From: Actinomycetes bacterium | Lineage (GTDB): Bacteria > Actinomycetota > Actinomycetes > Actinomycetales > Dermatophilaceae | DNA length: 6,241 bases | Direction: 5' to 3' | Assembly: GCA_023389095.1 (NCBI GenBank) | Contig: JAEWFB010000021.1 | Coordinates: 1 to 6,241 of the forward strand | Part shown: piece by piece, positions 1 to 5,528 of the stretch | Position numbering within the stretch: the stretch's first letter is position 1 | Layout of the letters: each line of letters begins with the position of its first letter | The notes under the pieces: model-generated | Databases searched by the model: none | What the model was told of the DNA's origin: nothing | The model's input: only the letters and a program-made list of their open reading frames with translations | Position numbers and translations under genes: made by a program

Positions 1-1
1 C

Positions 2-448
2 AACATGCGCCGTCGCGACCACGCCGTGGATCTCGCCGCCGAGATGGCCGGTGGCCGGCTCGTCGGCGTCAAGGTCGCCGTGCTCGGCCTCACCTTCAAG
101 CCCGACAGCGACGACGTGCGCGACTCGCCGGCCCTCGACATCGCCGGACGCCTGTGGGGCCGTGGTGCCAACGTGGTCGCCACCGACCCCGCCGCCTCCG
201 GCATCGTGCGAGCGCTGCGTCCCGACCTGCACATCGTCGACACCGCCGACGAGGCGCTCGCCGGCGCCGAGCTCGTCATCCTCCTCACGGCGTGGAAGGA
301 CTACGTCGAGCTCGACCCGGCCAGGGCCAAGACGCTCGTGGCCGTCCCGCGGGTCATCGACGGGCGCAACGTGCTCGACCCGCAGGCCTGGTCCGAGGCC
401 GGCTGGGACTACCGGGGTATGGGACGGAGGGCCGCGACGGCCTGGTGA
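2..448 (+). CDS. UDP-glucose/UDP-sugar 6-dehydrogenase, C-terminal part (5' end outside window)
   Basis: This family oxidises the C6 hydroxyl of a UDP-hexose to a carboxylate with two NAD+, for example UDP-glucose to UDP-glucuronate, a cytosolic precursor step for acidic surface polysaccharide. The window shows 148 codons ending in TGA, about one third of the usual 430-450 residues. The NAD-binding domain and catalytic Cys lie upstream and are not seen. The visible part begins at the interdomain helix and includes the family signature around residues 28-44 of the fragment (GLTFKPDSDDVRDSPAL), whose Lys and Arg contact the UDP-sugar. It continues with a Rossmann-like UDP-binding domain (GANVVATDPAA, LVILLTAWKDY) and a conserved VIDGRNVLD near the end. 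Frame and motif leave little doubt about the family. Substrate (glucose versus N-acetylmannosamine or another sugar) cannot be settled from this part. It is followed by a 109-bp gap and then a phosphatase gene on the same strand. Confidence 0.9.
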   Translation, partial: NMRRRDHAVDLAAEMAGGRLVGVKVAVLGLTFKPDSDDVRDSPALDIAGRLWGRGANVVATDPAASGIVRALRPDLHIVDTADEALAGAELVILLTAWKDYVELDPARAKTLVAVPRVIDGRNVLDPQAWSEAGWDYRGMGRRAATAW

Positions 449-514
449 GGCCCTCTTCAGGCCGCACTCACGCGACAAACGGCGCCAACCCACCAAATGC
501 ACAGGATCGGCGCA

Positions 515-520
515 TAGTCT
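515..520 (+). promoter_or_regulatory. possible -10 box (TAGTCT) ahead of the first phosphatase gene
   Basis: The 109-bp gap 449-557 between the dehydrogenase stop and the phosphatase start is less GC-rich than the flanking genes and contains TAGTCT, a match to the actinobacterial -10 consensus TANNNT. Start would fall about 30 bases before the ATG at 558. No recognisable TTGACA-like -35 is present at 17-18 bp, and no convincing terminator hairpin follows the dehydrogenase, so read-through from upstream is equally possible. This is a weak call based on one short motif. Confidence 0.25.
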
Positions 521-557
521 CGTTGTTCGACGTGACACCGACACCTTGGGGGCACAG

Positions 558-1151
558 ATGCTCGGGGACACCCCTCAGACCCGCGGCATTCTCTTCATCT
601 GCACCGGCAACATCTGCCGGTCGCCCTACGCCGAGCGGCGCCTGAGGCAGCTGCTGCCGAATGCCGGGGTCCGGATCGAGAGTGCCGGCACCGGGGCGGT
701 CGTGGGATCCGACATCGAGAGCGAGACGCGCGAACAGCTGCGTCGGCTCGGTGCCGACGTCACCGGGTTCCGTGCCCGGCAGGTGACGGGCCAGCTGCTC
801 GAGGGCGCCGGCCTGGTCCTGACCTTGACGCGCGCCCACCGCGGTCAGGTGGCCCGCCTGCATCCCCCGGCGATGCGACGGATCTTCGCCCTCGGCGACT
901 TCGCCGACCTCTGTGCGGACTCGCGGACGTGGCGCTCCATCCTGCCCACGCGACCGTGGCTCGACCAGGTCGTGACGGAGGCGGCCGCTGCCCGCGGCAC
1001 CGTCGTACCCCGTGACGCCGACGACATCGACGTGGTCGACCCCTTCCGCGAGTCCGACAAGGTGCACGAGGAGGCGTTCGCGCGCATCGAGGAGCACCTC
1101 GATGTCGTCGTCACGGCGCTGGCCTCGGTGGTGACGTCAGCGCGCGTCTGA
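558..1151 (+). CDS. low-molecular-weight protein tyrosine phosphatase, enlarged form (first copy)
   Basis: A 197-residue cytosolic phosphatase of the LMW-PTP/Wzb family, expected to remove phosphate from tyrosines, most likely on the BY-kinase encoded next door. The P-loop CTGNICRS is at residues 15-22, with nucleophile Cys15 and phosphate-binding Arg21. The general-acid loop is VVDPF with Asp161. Characterised members are about 145-165 residues long with roughly 105-117 residues between Cys and the DP Asp. Here the distance is 146, so an extra segment of some 30-40 residues lies before the DP loop, containing a Trp-bearing stretch at about 120-150. The ATG at 558 is chosen because the P-loop strand starts nine residues later. 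A G-rich stretch (TTGGGGG) precedes it and is only a weak ribosome-binding site; an in-frame TTG at 546 is an alternative. It shares the RR-x-F-x-LG-x-x-ADL segment (about residues 107-118) with the second phosphatase at 5525-6157. Arsenate reductase activity is a less likely alternative because of the polysaccharide context. Confidence 0.88.
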   Translation: MLGDTPQTRGILFICTGNICRSPYAERRLRQLLPNAGVRIESAGTGAVVGSDIESETREQLRRLGADVTGFRARQVTGQLLEGAGLVLTLTRAHRGQVARLHPPAMRRIFALGDFADLCADSRTWRSILPTRPWLDQVVTEAAAARGTVVPRDADDIDVVDPFRESDKVHEEAFARIEEHLDVVVTALASVVTSARV

Positions 1152-1219
1152 CCTGGACCCGGCCACGCGGTCAGGGTCTGCGCGGTCACAACCTGCGCCG
1201 GACAAGCCCCGACATGGCG

Positions 1220-1251
1220 AGGCCGCCGCACCGTTCGCGGTGCGGCGGCCT
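1220..1251. terminator. bidirectional hairpin between convergent genes
   Basis: Perfect 14-bp inverted repeat: arms AGGCCGCCGCACCG (1220-1233) and its exact complement (1238-1251), with a TTCG tetraloop. It lies 68 bases after the first phosphatase stop and 8 bases beyond the stop of the convergent kinase gene, the expected place for a shared terminator. The plus-strand tail TTGTCGTG is only weakly T-rich and the minus-strand tail has no T run, as is common in high-GC actinobacteria. The rest of the gap (1152-1219) shows nothing else convincing. Confidence 0.8.
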
Positions 1252-1259
1252 TGTCGTGC

Positions 1260-2837
1260 CTAGTGGAAGATCCGCTGGCTCGGGCTGTCGCTCGTGTCGG
1301 CGTGCGGGTCCCCGGGGTACGCCGGCGGGAACGAGGCCGGATGCGTCCCGTTGAGCGGCGTGCCGTTGACCGGCTGCCCCGGACGGGCGGTGCCGCGCGG
1401 GACGACGTCGAGGTTCTCGTCGGGGTCGGCGACCGGGCGACGGAACCGGCTCGGGCCGCGGTCCTTGGCGCGCTGGCGCTCGCTCTCGGGCCGGTAGTCG
1501 TACTGGTACGTGCCGTACCCGGCGCCGCCGTCCTTGGCCCGCACCCGGTTGAGGATGACGCCGAGGATCGAGCCGTTGACCGCGTCGAGCGACTCGAGGG
1601 CACGGCGGACGTGCTCGCGCTGTGCCACACCGGCACCGACCACGACGATGGCGCCGTCGACGATGGTGCTGAGCACCGCGGCGTCGGTGACCGGCAGCAG
1701 GGGAGGGGCGTCGATGAGGACGTAGTCGAACCGGTTGCAGAGGTCCTCGACGAGGCGTTCCATGTTGGCCGAGCCGAGCAGCTCCGCGGGGTTCGGCGGG
1801 ATGGGGCCGGCCCCCATCAGGCGCAGGCCGGTGCGGCCGAACGGCTGGAGCACGTCGTCGACCTCGACCCGCCCGACGAGCACGTCGGTCAGGCCGACCG
1901 AGCCCTCGAAGCCGAGGTAGTCGAGCAGCCGCGGTCGGCGCAGGTCGCCCTCGATGACGACGACGGACATGCCGGTCTCGGCGATGCTGAGCGCGAGGTT
2001 GGCCGTCGTCGTCGACTTGCCCTCACCCGGGAGGGAGGACGTGACGACGATGGACTTCGGCGGGTTGGCGACGTCGATGAACTGCAGGTTGGTGCGCACC
2101 GAGCGGAACGCCTCGGCGCGCTGGCTGCGCGGGTCGACCTGGACGATGAGCGGGTGGTCGGGGGCGTCGGTGTCGTAGGCGATCGCGCCGAGCAGGGTGC
2201 GGTGGGTGACCGTCTCGAGGTCGCGCTGGCTCTTGACCGACTTGTCGAGCACGTCGCGCAGCAGGGCGAGGCCGAAGCCGAGGAGCAGGCCCATGACGAG
2301 CCCGAGCGCGAGGTTCCGTGTCGGCTTGGGGCTGACCGGCGCGGTCTCCAGCGTGGCAGGCCGCGTCACCGAGAGCTGGACGGGGGACTGCTTGCCGGGC
2401 CGCGCCTCGATCTTGGCGACATACTTCGGGAACACCTCGCCGATGGCGGCCGCGATCCGTTGGGCCCGCTGCGGGCTCGAGTCCGTGACCGTGACGTCGA
2501 TAAGACCCGTGTCGAGCGGGATGGAGGACGTGACGCGGCCCGCGAGCTGGTCCGGGGTGCCGTTGAACCCGGTGGCTTCGATGACCGGCTGCAGCACCTC
2601 CGGATCCACGAGGATCTGAGCGTAGGTCTTGACGCGGGCCTGGGTGAACGTGTTGCCCTGCTGGAGGGAGGACGTCGTGTCATCGCTGGCCGTCTGGACG
2701 AAGAACCGCGTCGACGACTCGTAGCTGCGCGGCGACACCGCGGTGTACGCGGCGGCGAGGCCGAGGGTCACGAGCGTGACGGCCGCGATGATCATCCATC
2801 GCTTCCGGATCACGTTGAGGTAGTCCTGGAGCTCCAC
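1260..2837 (-). CDS. Wzz-type chain-length regulator fused to BY-family tyrosine kinase (Wzc/CpsC-CpsD-like)
   Basis: A 525-residue inner-membrane polysaccharide co-polymerase and autophosphorylating kinase that controls polymer length and export. Residues 1-194 form the Wzz part: TM1 about 14-34, an extracytoplasmic segment rather short compared with proteobacterial Wzc, a proline-rich APVSPKP motif (166-172) and TM2 about 174-194. The cytosolic kinase follows. It has an ExxRxxR oligomerisation motif (Glu242, Arg245, Arg248), Walker A SSLPGEGKST (267-276, Lys274), Walker A' VVVIEGD (292-298) in which the usual first Asp is Glu296, and Walker B YVLIDAPP (372-379, Asp376). A small tyrosine cluster at 441-448 (four Tyr in eight residues) is the likely autophosphorylation site. 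An unusual Pro/Gly-rich tail of about 75 residues follows, with a near repeat NGTPLNGTHP. The GTG start is preceded by GGGG three bases upstream, and the protein begins with MELQDYL, a typical Wzz start. It is convergent with the first phosphatase and divergent from the Asp-box/rml genes. Confidence 0.93.
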   Translation of the reverse strand: MELQDYLNVIRKRWMIIAAVTLVTLGLAAAYTAVSPRSYESSTRFFVQTASDDTTSSLQQGNTFTQARVKTYAQILVDPEVLQPVIEATGFNGTPDQLAGRVTSSIPLDTGLIDVTVTDSSPQRAQRIAAAIGEVFPKYVAKIEARPGKQSPVQLSVTRPATLETAPVSPKPTRNLALGLVMGLLLGFGLALLRDVLDKSVKSQRDLETVTHRTLLGAIAYDTDAPDHPLIVQVDPRSQRAEAFRSVRTNLQFIDVANPPKSIVVTSSLPGEGKSTTTANLALSIAETGMSVVVIEGDLRRPRLLDYLGFEGSVGLTDVLVGRVEVDDVLQPFGRTGLRLMGAGPIPPNPAELLGSANMERLVEDLCNRFDYVLIDAPPLLPVTDAAVLSTIVDGAIVVVGAGVAQREHVRRALESLDAVNGSILGVILNRVRAKDGGAGYGTYQYDYRPESERQRAKDRGPSRFRRPVADPDENLDVVPRGTARPGQPVNGTPLNGTHPASFPPAYPGDPHADTSDSPSQRIFH

Positions 2838-2983
2838 AATCCCCGTCTTTCACTCAGTCGGTCCCGTGGTGGCTCTCGTGAGCGGTTCCCGGGCGCGCCG
2901 ACATGGTCGCTCTGCGCCGCATCCTAGTGCCGACCTGTCCAAGATGCTCTGTTTCGTCCCGGCGGGTCCGTAGAGTGAGGCGC
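2838..2983. promoter_or_regulatory. divergent intergenic region between the kinase gene and the Asp-box/rml genes
   Basis: This 146-bp gap must carry the promoter of the leftward kinase gene and probably the first promoter of the rightward group. On the minus strand, TAGGAT (2926-2921) fits the TANNNT -10 pattern and would give a leader of roughly 75 bases, but no good -35 lies at the normal spacing. On the plus strand TAGAGT lies at 2971-2976 (listed separately). I see no clear operator palindrome and no small gene. An in-frame ATG at 2903 was not used as a start. Confidence 0.5.
2971..2976 (+). promoter_or_regulatory. -10 box (TAGAGT) of a probable leaderless promoter for the Asp-box gene
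   Basis: TAGAGT matches TANNNT and is followed by exactly 7 bases before the GTG at 2984, the spacing at which transcription would start on the start codon itself, a common arrangement in actinobacteria. The same geometry recurs before rmlA (3993-3998). The intervening GAGG (2977-2980) could instead act as a ribosome-binding site placed very close to the start, so a leadered transcript is not excluded. No clear -35 element is visible. Confidence 0.45.
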
Positions 2984-3931
2984 GTGACTCGCTGGATCCG
3001 CTCCTCGACCGGACGGCTGGCCCTCCTGGGCCTGCTCGTGCTGCTCATCGTCGACGTCGGCCTCGTCGCGCTCGCCTTCCGCCACGACCCGGTCGGTTCC
3101 GGGCCTGCGACGCAGGCGCAGACGCCGGTGCCGGCTCCGCAGTCGACCCCCGTGGCGTCGACGCCGACCGTGGCGCCGGGGCCCGAGGCCCACCCCGTGC
3201 CGCTGCAGCAGGTGGTCGTCGGCCTCGACGCCTCCCGGGCGTGGCGCGCCGTGCTCGGCACGTGCGACAAGGGCGGGGCGAGCATCGAGGTGACCGGCGA
3301 CGGTGGCCGCACGTGGCAGGCGCGCAAGGCCCCGGCCAAGGCGCTCGGCCGGGTGCAGCCCGTGTCCGCCGACCGGGCCTTCGTCATCGGCGCCGACGCC
3401 TCGTGCTCGGCAGGCGAGTACATCACCGCCGACGGCGCCGGCACGTGGGACGGTCCCCGCGAGCTGCAGGGCGCCTGGTCGCGCACCCCCGGTGGGGCGT
3501 CGTCCACGGCGGTCACGCCAGACCGTGCGGGGGCCCGCCCCTGCGGCTCCGGCACCCTGCTCGACCTCGCGCGCGTGTCGGGAACGAGCGCGCGGGCCCT
3601 GTGCGCCGACGGCTCGGTCACGACGTCGACCGACGGTGGCGCCACGTGGACCGGGCTCGCCAAGGTCACCGGGGCCCTGGCCCTGTCGGTGCGCGACGAG
3701 AAGGGCACGAGCCGCGTGTACGTCGCGCGGGTCGGCCAGGGCTGCGCGGGGGTGGAGGTGGCGCGGGTCTCCGAAGGCTCCTCGACCCAGGTCGCGTGTG
3801 TCCCGGTGCCCGACGCGCTCCCCGAGGGGCAGGTCTCCCTGTCGGCCGTCGGCAAGGCCGGCTGGCTCTCGGTCGGCGACGCGACCTACCGCGCCGGCGC
3901 CGACCTGCGCACGTGGACCGCGGCAGGCTGA
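2984..3931 (+). CDS. membrane-anchored protein with Asp-box (BNR-like) repeats, function unknown
   Basis: A 315-residue protein I do not recognise as a named family. Residues 1-10 are basic, about 11-32 form a single hydrophobic segment (LALLGLLVLLIVDVGLVALA) without a clear cleavage site, and 36-72 are a Pro/Ala/Thr-rich linker. The rest is predicted to be outside the membrane. That part carries Asp-box motifs of the S/T-x-D-x-G-x-T-W type: 104-111 (TGDGGRTW) and 215-222 (STDGGATW) are good, 148-155 (TADGAGTW) has one change, and a degenerate one ends at Trp311. Such boxes occur on beta-propeller turns in sialidase, YCF48-like and related folds, but no catalytic residues can be named. Six Cys (94, 141, 187, 207, 254, 272) could form disulfides. 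Start GTG 2984 is chosen for its promoter and GAGG position and because it puts the basic stretch directly before the helix; GTG 2975 and ATG 2903 are in frame but leave long Arg-rich tails. It may be a sensor, scaffold or polymer-binding protein of the locus (inference). Confidence 0.8.
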   Translation: MTRWIRSSTGRLALLGLLVLLIVDVGLVALAFRHDPVGSGPATQAQTPVPAPQSTPVASTPTVAPGPEAHPVPLQQVVVGLDASRAWRAVLGTCDKGGASIEVTGDGGRTWQARKAPAKALGRVQPVSADRAFVIGADASCSAGEYITADGAGTWDGPRELQGAWSRTPGGASSTAVTPDRAGARPCGSGTLLDLARVSGTSARALCADGSVTTSTDGGATWTGLAKVTGALALSVRDEKGTSRVYVARVGQGCAGVEVARVSEGSSTQVACVPVPDALPEGQVSLSAVGKAGWLSVGDATYRAGADLRTWTAAG

Positions 3932-3971
3932 ACCGCGACCGGCTGAACCGCGACCGGCCCGAACCGCGACC
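3926..3971 (+). repeat. three tandem 15-16 bp repeats spanning the Asp-box gene stop and the rmlA upstream region
   Basis: Units are GGCTGAACCGCGACC at 3926-3940 and 3941-3955 (identical), then GGCCCGAACCGCGACC at 3956-3971 (T replaced by CC). The stop codon TGA of the Asp-box gene (3929-3931) is inside the first unit, and because the unit is 15 bp the second unit supplies another in-frame TGA. The array occupies about -35 to -80 relative to the predicted rmlA start of transcription. It could be a slippage product or repeated binding sites for a regulator. Confidence 0.85.
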
Positions 3972-3992
3972 GGGGCCCGCGCGTCGGTCCCC

Positions 3993-3998
3993 TAGGGT
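3993..3998 (+). promoter_or_regulatory. -10 box (TAGGGT) of a probable leaderless rmlA promoter
   Basis: TAGGGT fits TANNNT and is followed by 7 bases (GGCACTC) and then the rmlA ATG at 4006, so transcription would be expected to begin at or next to the start codon. The overlapping sequence AGGGTGG could also serve as a ribosome-binding site five bases from the ATG on a read-through transcript, so both leaderless and leadered expression are possible. The -35 position falls on the end of the third tandem repeat; no TTGACA-like sequence is present. Confidence 0.5.
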
Positions 3999-4005
3999 GG
4001 CACTC

Positions 4006-4920
4006 ATGAAAGGGATCGTTCTCGCTGGCGGAAGCGGTACGCGACTGCACCCGATCACGCGCGGCATCAGCAAACAGCTCATGCCCGTCTACGACAAGCC
4101 GATGGTGTACTACCCGCTGTCGACCCTGATGATGGCCGGCATCCGTGAGGTCCTCGTCATCACGACCCCGTGGGACGCCGACCAGTTCGAGCGCCTGCTC
4201 GGCGATGGCTCCCAGTGGGGGATGTCCATCACCTACGCGGTGCAGCCGAGCCCCGACGGTCTCGCCCAGGCGTTCGTCCTGGGCGCCGACTTCATCGGCG
4301 ACGACAGCGTCGCCCTGGTCCTCGGCGACAACATCTTCTTCGGCCCCGGCCTCGGCACCCGCCTTGCCGAGCACACCTCGCTGACCGGTGGGCACGTCTT
4401 CGCCTACCGCGTCGCCGACCCGACCGCCTACGGGGTCGTCGAGTTCGACCCCGACGGGCGGGTCGTGTCGATCGAGGAGAAGCCGGAGCGGCCCCGCAGC
4501 AGCTACGCCGTGCCCGGCCTCTACTTCTACGACAACGACGTCGTCGAGATCGCCGCTGGCCTGACGCCCAGCGTCCGCGGCGAGCTCGAGATCACGGCCG
4601 TCAACGACGCCTATCTGCGCCGCGGCGACCTCACGGTGAGCGTCCTGCCCCGCGGCACGGCCTGGTTCGACACCGGCACCTTCGAGGGACTCATGGAGGC
4701 CAGCCAGTTCGTCCACGTCGTCGAGGCACGGCAGGGCCAGAAGATCGGCTGCGTCGAGGAGATCGCGTGGCGCAACGGATGGCTCGACGACGCCGGGCTG
4801 CGGGAGCACGCCGACGCCCAGCTCAAGAGCGGCTACGGCCGCTACCTGCAGAGGCTGCTCGACGAGGCGCACGACGCCCTCACGCCCACCCCTGAGAACC
4901 CCACGGAGGAAGTGGACTAG
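4006..4920 (+). CDS. rmlA: glucose-1-phosphate thymidylyltransferase
   Basis: RmlA (RfbA) joins dTTP and glucose-1-phosphate to give dTDP-glucose and pyrophosphate, the first step of dTDP-L-rhamnose synthesis in the cytosol. The 304-residue protein is full length for the family. The nucleotide-binding signature LAGGSGTRLHP is at residues 6-16, ISKQLMPVYDKPM at 21-33 (Lys23 lines the active site in the family), and QPSPDGLAQAF at 80-90. The metal-binding Asp108 is in LGDNIFFG and Asp222 in WFDTGT. EEKP (157-160) and GELEITAVN (192-200) are typical family blocks. The ATG at 4006 starts directly at the first strand (MKGIVLAGG). The stop TAG shares its G with the GTG of rmlC, so the two are very probably co-translated. 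The reading frame is open for a long way upstream, but that part is Arg-rich and repeats-derived, not coding. No odd residues were seen. The downstream rmlB and rmlD steps are absent from the window. Confidence 0.97.
   Translation: MKGIVLAGGSGTRLHPITRGISKQLMPVYDKPMVYYPLSTLMMAGIREVLVITTPWDADQFERLLGDGSQWGMSITYAVQPSPDGLAQAFVLGADFIGDDSVALVLGDNIFFGPGLGTRLAEHTSLTGGHVFAYRVADPTAYGVVEFDPDGRVVSIEEKPERPRSSYAVPGLYFYDNDVVEIAAGLTPSVRGELEITAVNDAYLRRGDLTVSVLPRGTAWFDTGTFEGLMEASQFVHVVEARQGQKIGCVEEIAWRNGWLDDAGLREHADAQLKSGYGRYLQRLLDEAHDALTPTPENPTEEVD
4905..4911 (+). promoter_or_regulatory. ribosome-binding site for rmlC (GGAGGAA)
   Basis: GGAGGAA lies 8 bases before the GTG at 4920 and is the strongest Shine-Dalgarno match in the window. 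It lies within the last codons of rmlA and fixes the rmlC start at the GTG that overlaps the rmlA stop (TAGTG). Confidence 0.8.
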
Positions 4921-5528
4921 TGGACATCCGACCTTTGCGCCTCGCCGGGGCGTTCGAGGTGACGCCTCGCCAGTTCCCCGACGACCGGGGGCTGTTCGCC
5001 GAGGGCTTCCGCGTCGACCACCTCGCCGAGGCGATCGGCCACCCCATGGCGGTGCGCCAGACCAACATCTCCGTGTCGCGTGCGGGGGCCCTGCGCGGCA
5101 TCCACTTCGCTGACCTGCCACCGTCGCAGGCCAAGTACGTCACGGCCACCAGCGGCGTCTTCGTCGACTACGTCGTCGACCTCCGCGTCGGCTCGCCGAC
5201 CTTCGGCGAGTGGGACTCCGTGCTCCTCGACACCGTCGACCGGCGCGCCGTCTACCTCTCCGAGGGCCTCGGTCACGCCCTGGCCTGCGTCGAGGACGGC
5301 ACGGCCGTCTACCTGTGCTCGGAGGTCTTCAACCCGGCGGGGGAGCGTGGGATCAACCCGCTCGACCCGCGGGTGGGCCTCGCCCTGCCGGACGGGTTCA
5401 CTCCGATCGTGTCGACGAAGGACGCCGAGGCCCCGACGCTCGAGGAAGCCGCCGCCGAGGGCCTGCTGCCGACGCTCGACGCGTGCCTCGCCTTCGCCCG
5501 CAGCCTCGCCGAGCAGGCGGCCCCGTGA
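4920..5528 (+). CDS. rmlC: dTDP-4-dehydrorhamnose 3,5-epimerase
   Basis: RmlC (RfbC) epimerises C3 and C5 of dTDP-4-keto-6-deoxyglucose, the third step of the dTDP-L-rhamnose pathway; it is a cytosolic cupin dimer. The 202-residue protein closely follows the mycobacterial enzyme as I recall it (RGLF, LRGIHFADLPPSQAKYV, GSPTFGEWDSVLLD, YLSEGLGHA). Catalytic base His62 is in RGIHF, Lys72 in QAKYV, His119 in GLGHA, and the general-acid Tyr131 in VYLCS. Asp168 in STKD is the probable dyad partner of His62. Phe137 stands where the family usually has a second active-site Tyr (Tyr138 in mycobacterial numbering), and the common WNDP/TDP block reads PLDP (147-150). The GTG start shares one base with the rmlA stop and has a strong ribosome-binding site. 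Its own end overlaps the start of the second phosphatase. An alternative is a relaxed or 5-only epimerase making another dTDP-sugar, but the rmlA neighbour favours rhamnose. Confidence 0.95.
   Translation: MDIRPLRLAGAFEVTPRQFPDDRGLFAEGFRVDHLAEAIGHPMAVRQTNISVSRAGALRGIHFADLPPSQAKYVTATSGVFVDYVVDLRVGSPTFGEWDSVLLDTVDRRAVYLSEGLGHALACVEDGTAVYLCSEVFNPAGERGINPLDPRVGLALPDGFTPIVSTKDAEAPTLEEAAAEGLLPTLDACLAFARSLAEQAAP

Noticed and set aside
51..557. Upstream in-frame extension of the first phosphatase
   Set aside because: It overlaps the dehydrogenase in another frame, is Ser/Pro/Arg-rich low-complexity sequence, and the phosphatase domain begins just after the ATG at 558.
1251..2927. Long open frame on the plus strand opposite the whole kinase gene (558 codons)
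   Set aside because: Composition is Arg/Asp/Val-rich with no family motifs; it is the third-position GC shadow of the well-supported kinase on the minus strand.
2903..2983. Earlier ATG (2903) as start of the Asp-box protein
   Set aside because: It would add an Arg-rich stretch before the membrane anchor and cover the predicted promoter; GTG 2984 has better signals, although GTG 2975 is not excluded.
3926..3971. CRISPR-like array
   Set aside because: Units are 15-16 bp, directly adjacent without spacers, and only three; no cas genes.
3241..4005. Upstream in-frame extension of rmlA
   Set aside because: It runs inside the Asp-box gene in another frame and through the tandem repeats (LNRDRLNRDR); RmlA proteins begin at the MKGIVLAGG strand.
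3886..5121. 411-codon open frame on the minus strand opposite rmlA and the start of rmlC
   Set aside because: Antisense shadow of rmlA and rmlC, which have full domain signatures; no ribosome-binding site or recognisable motif.
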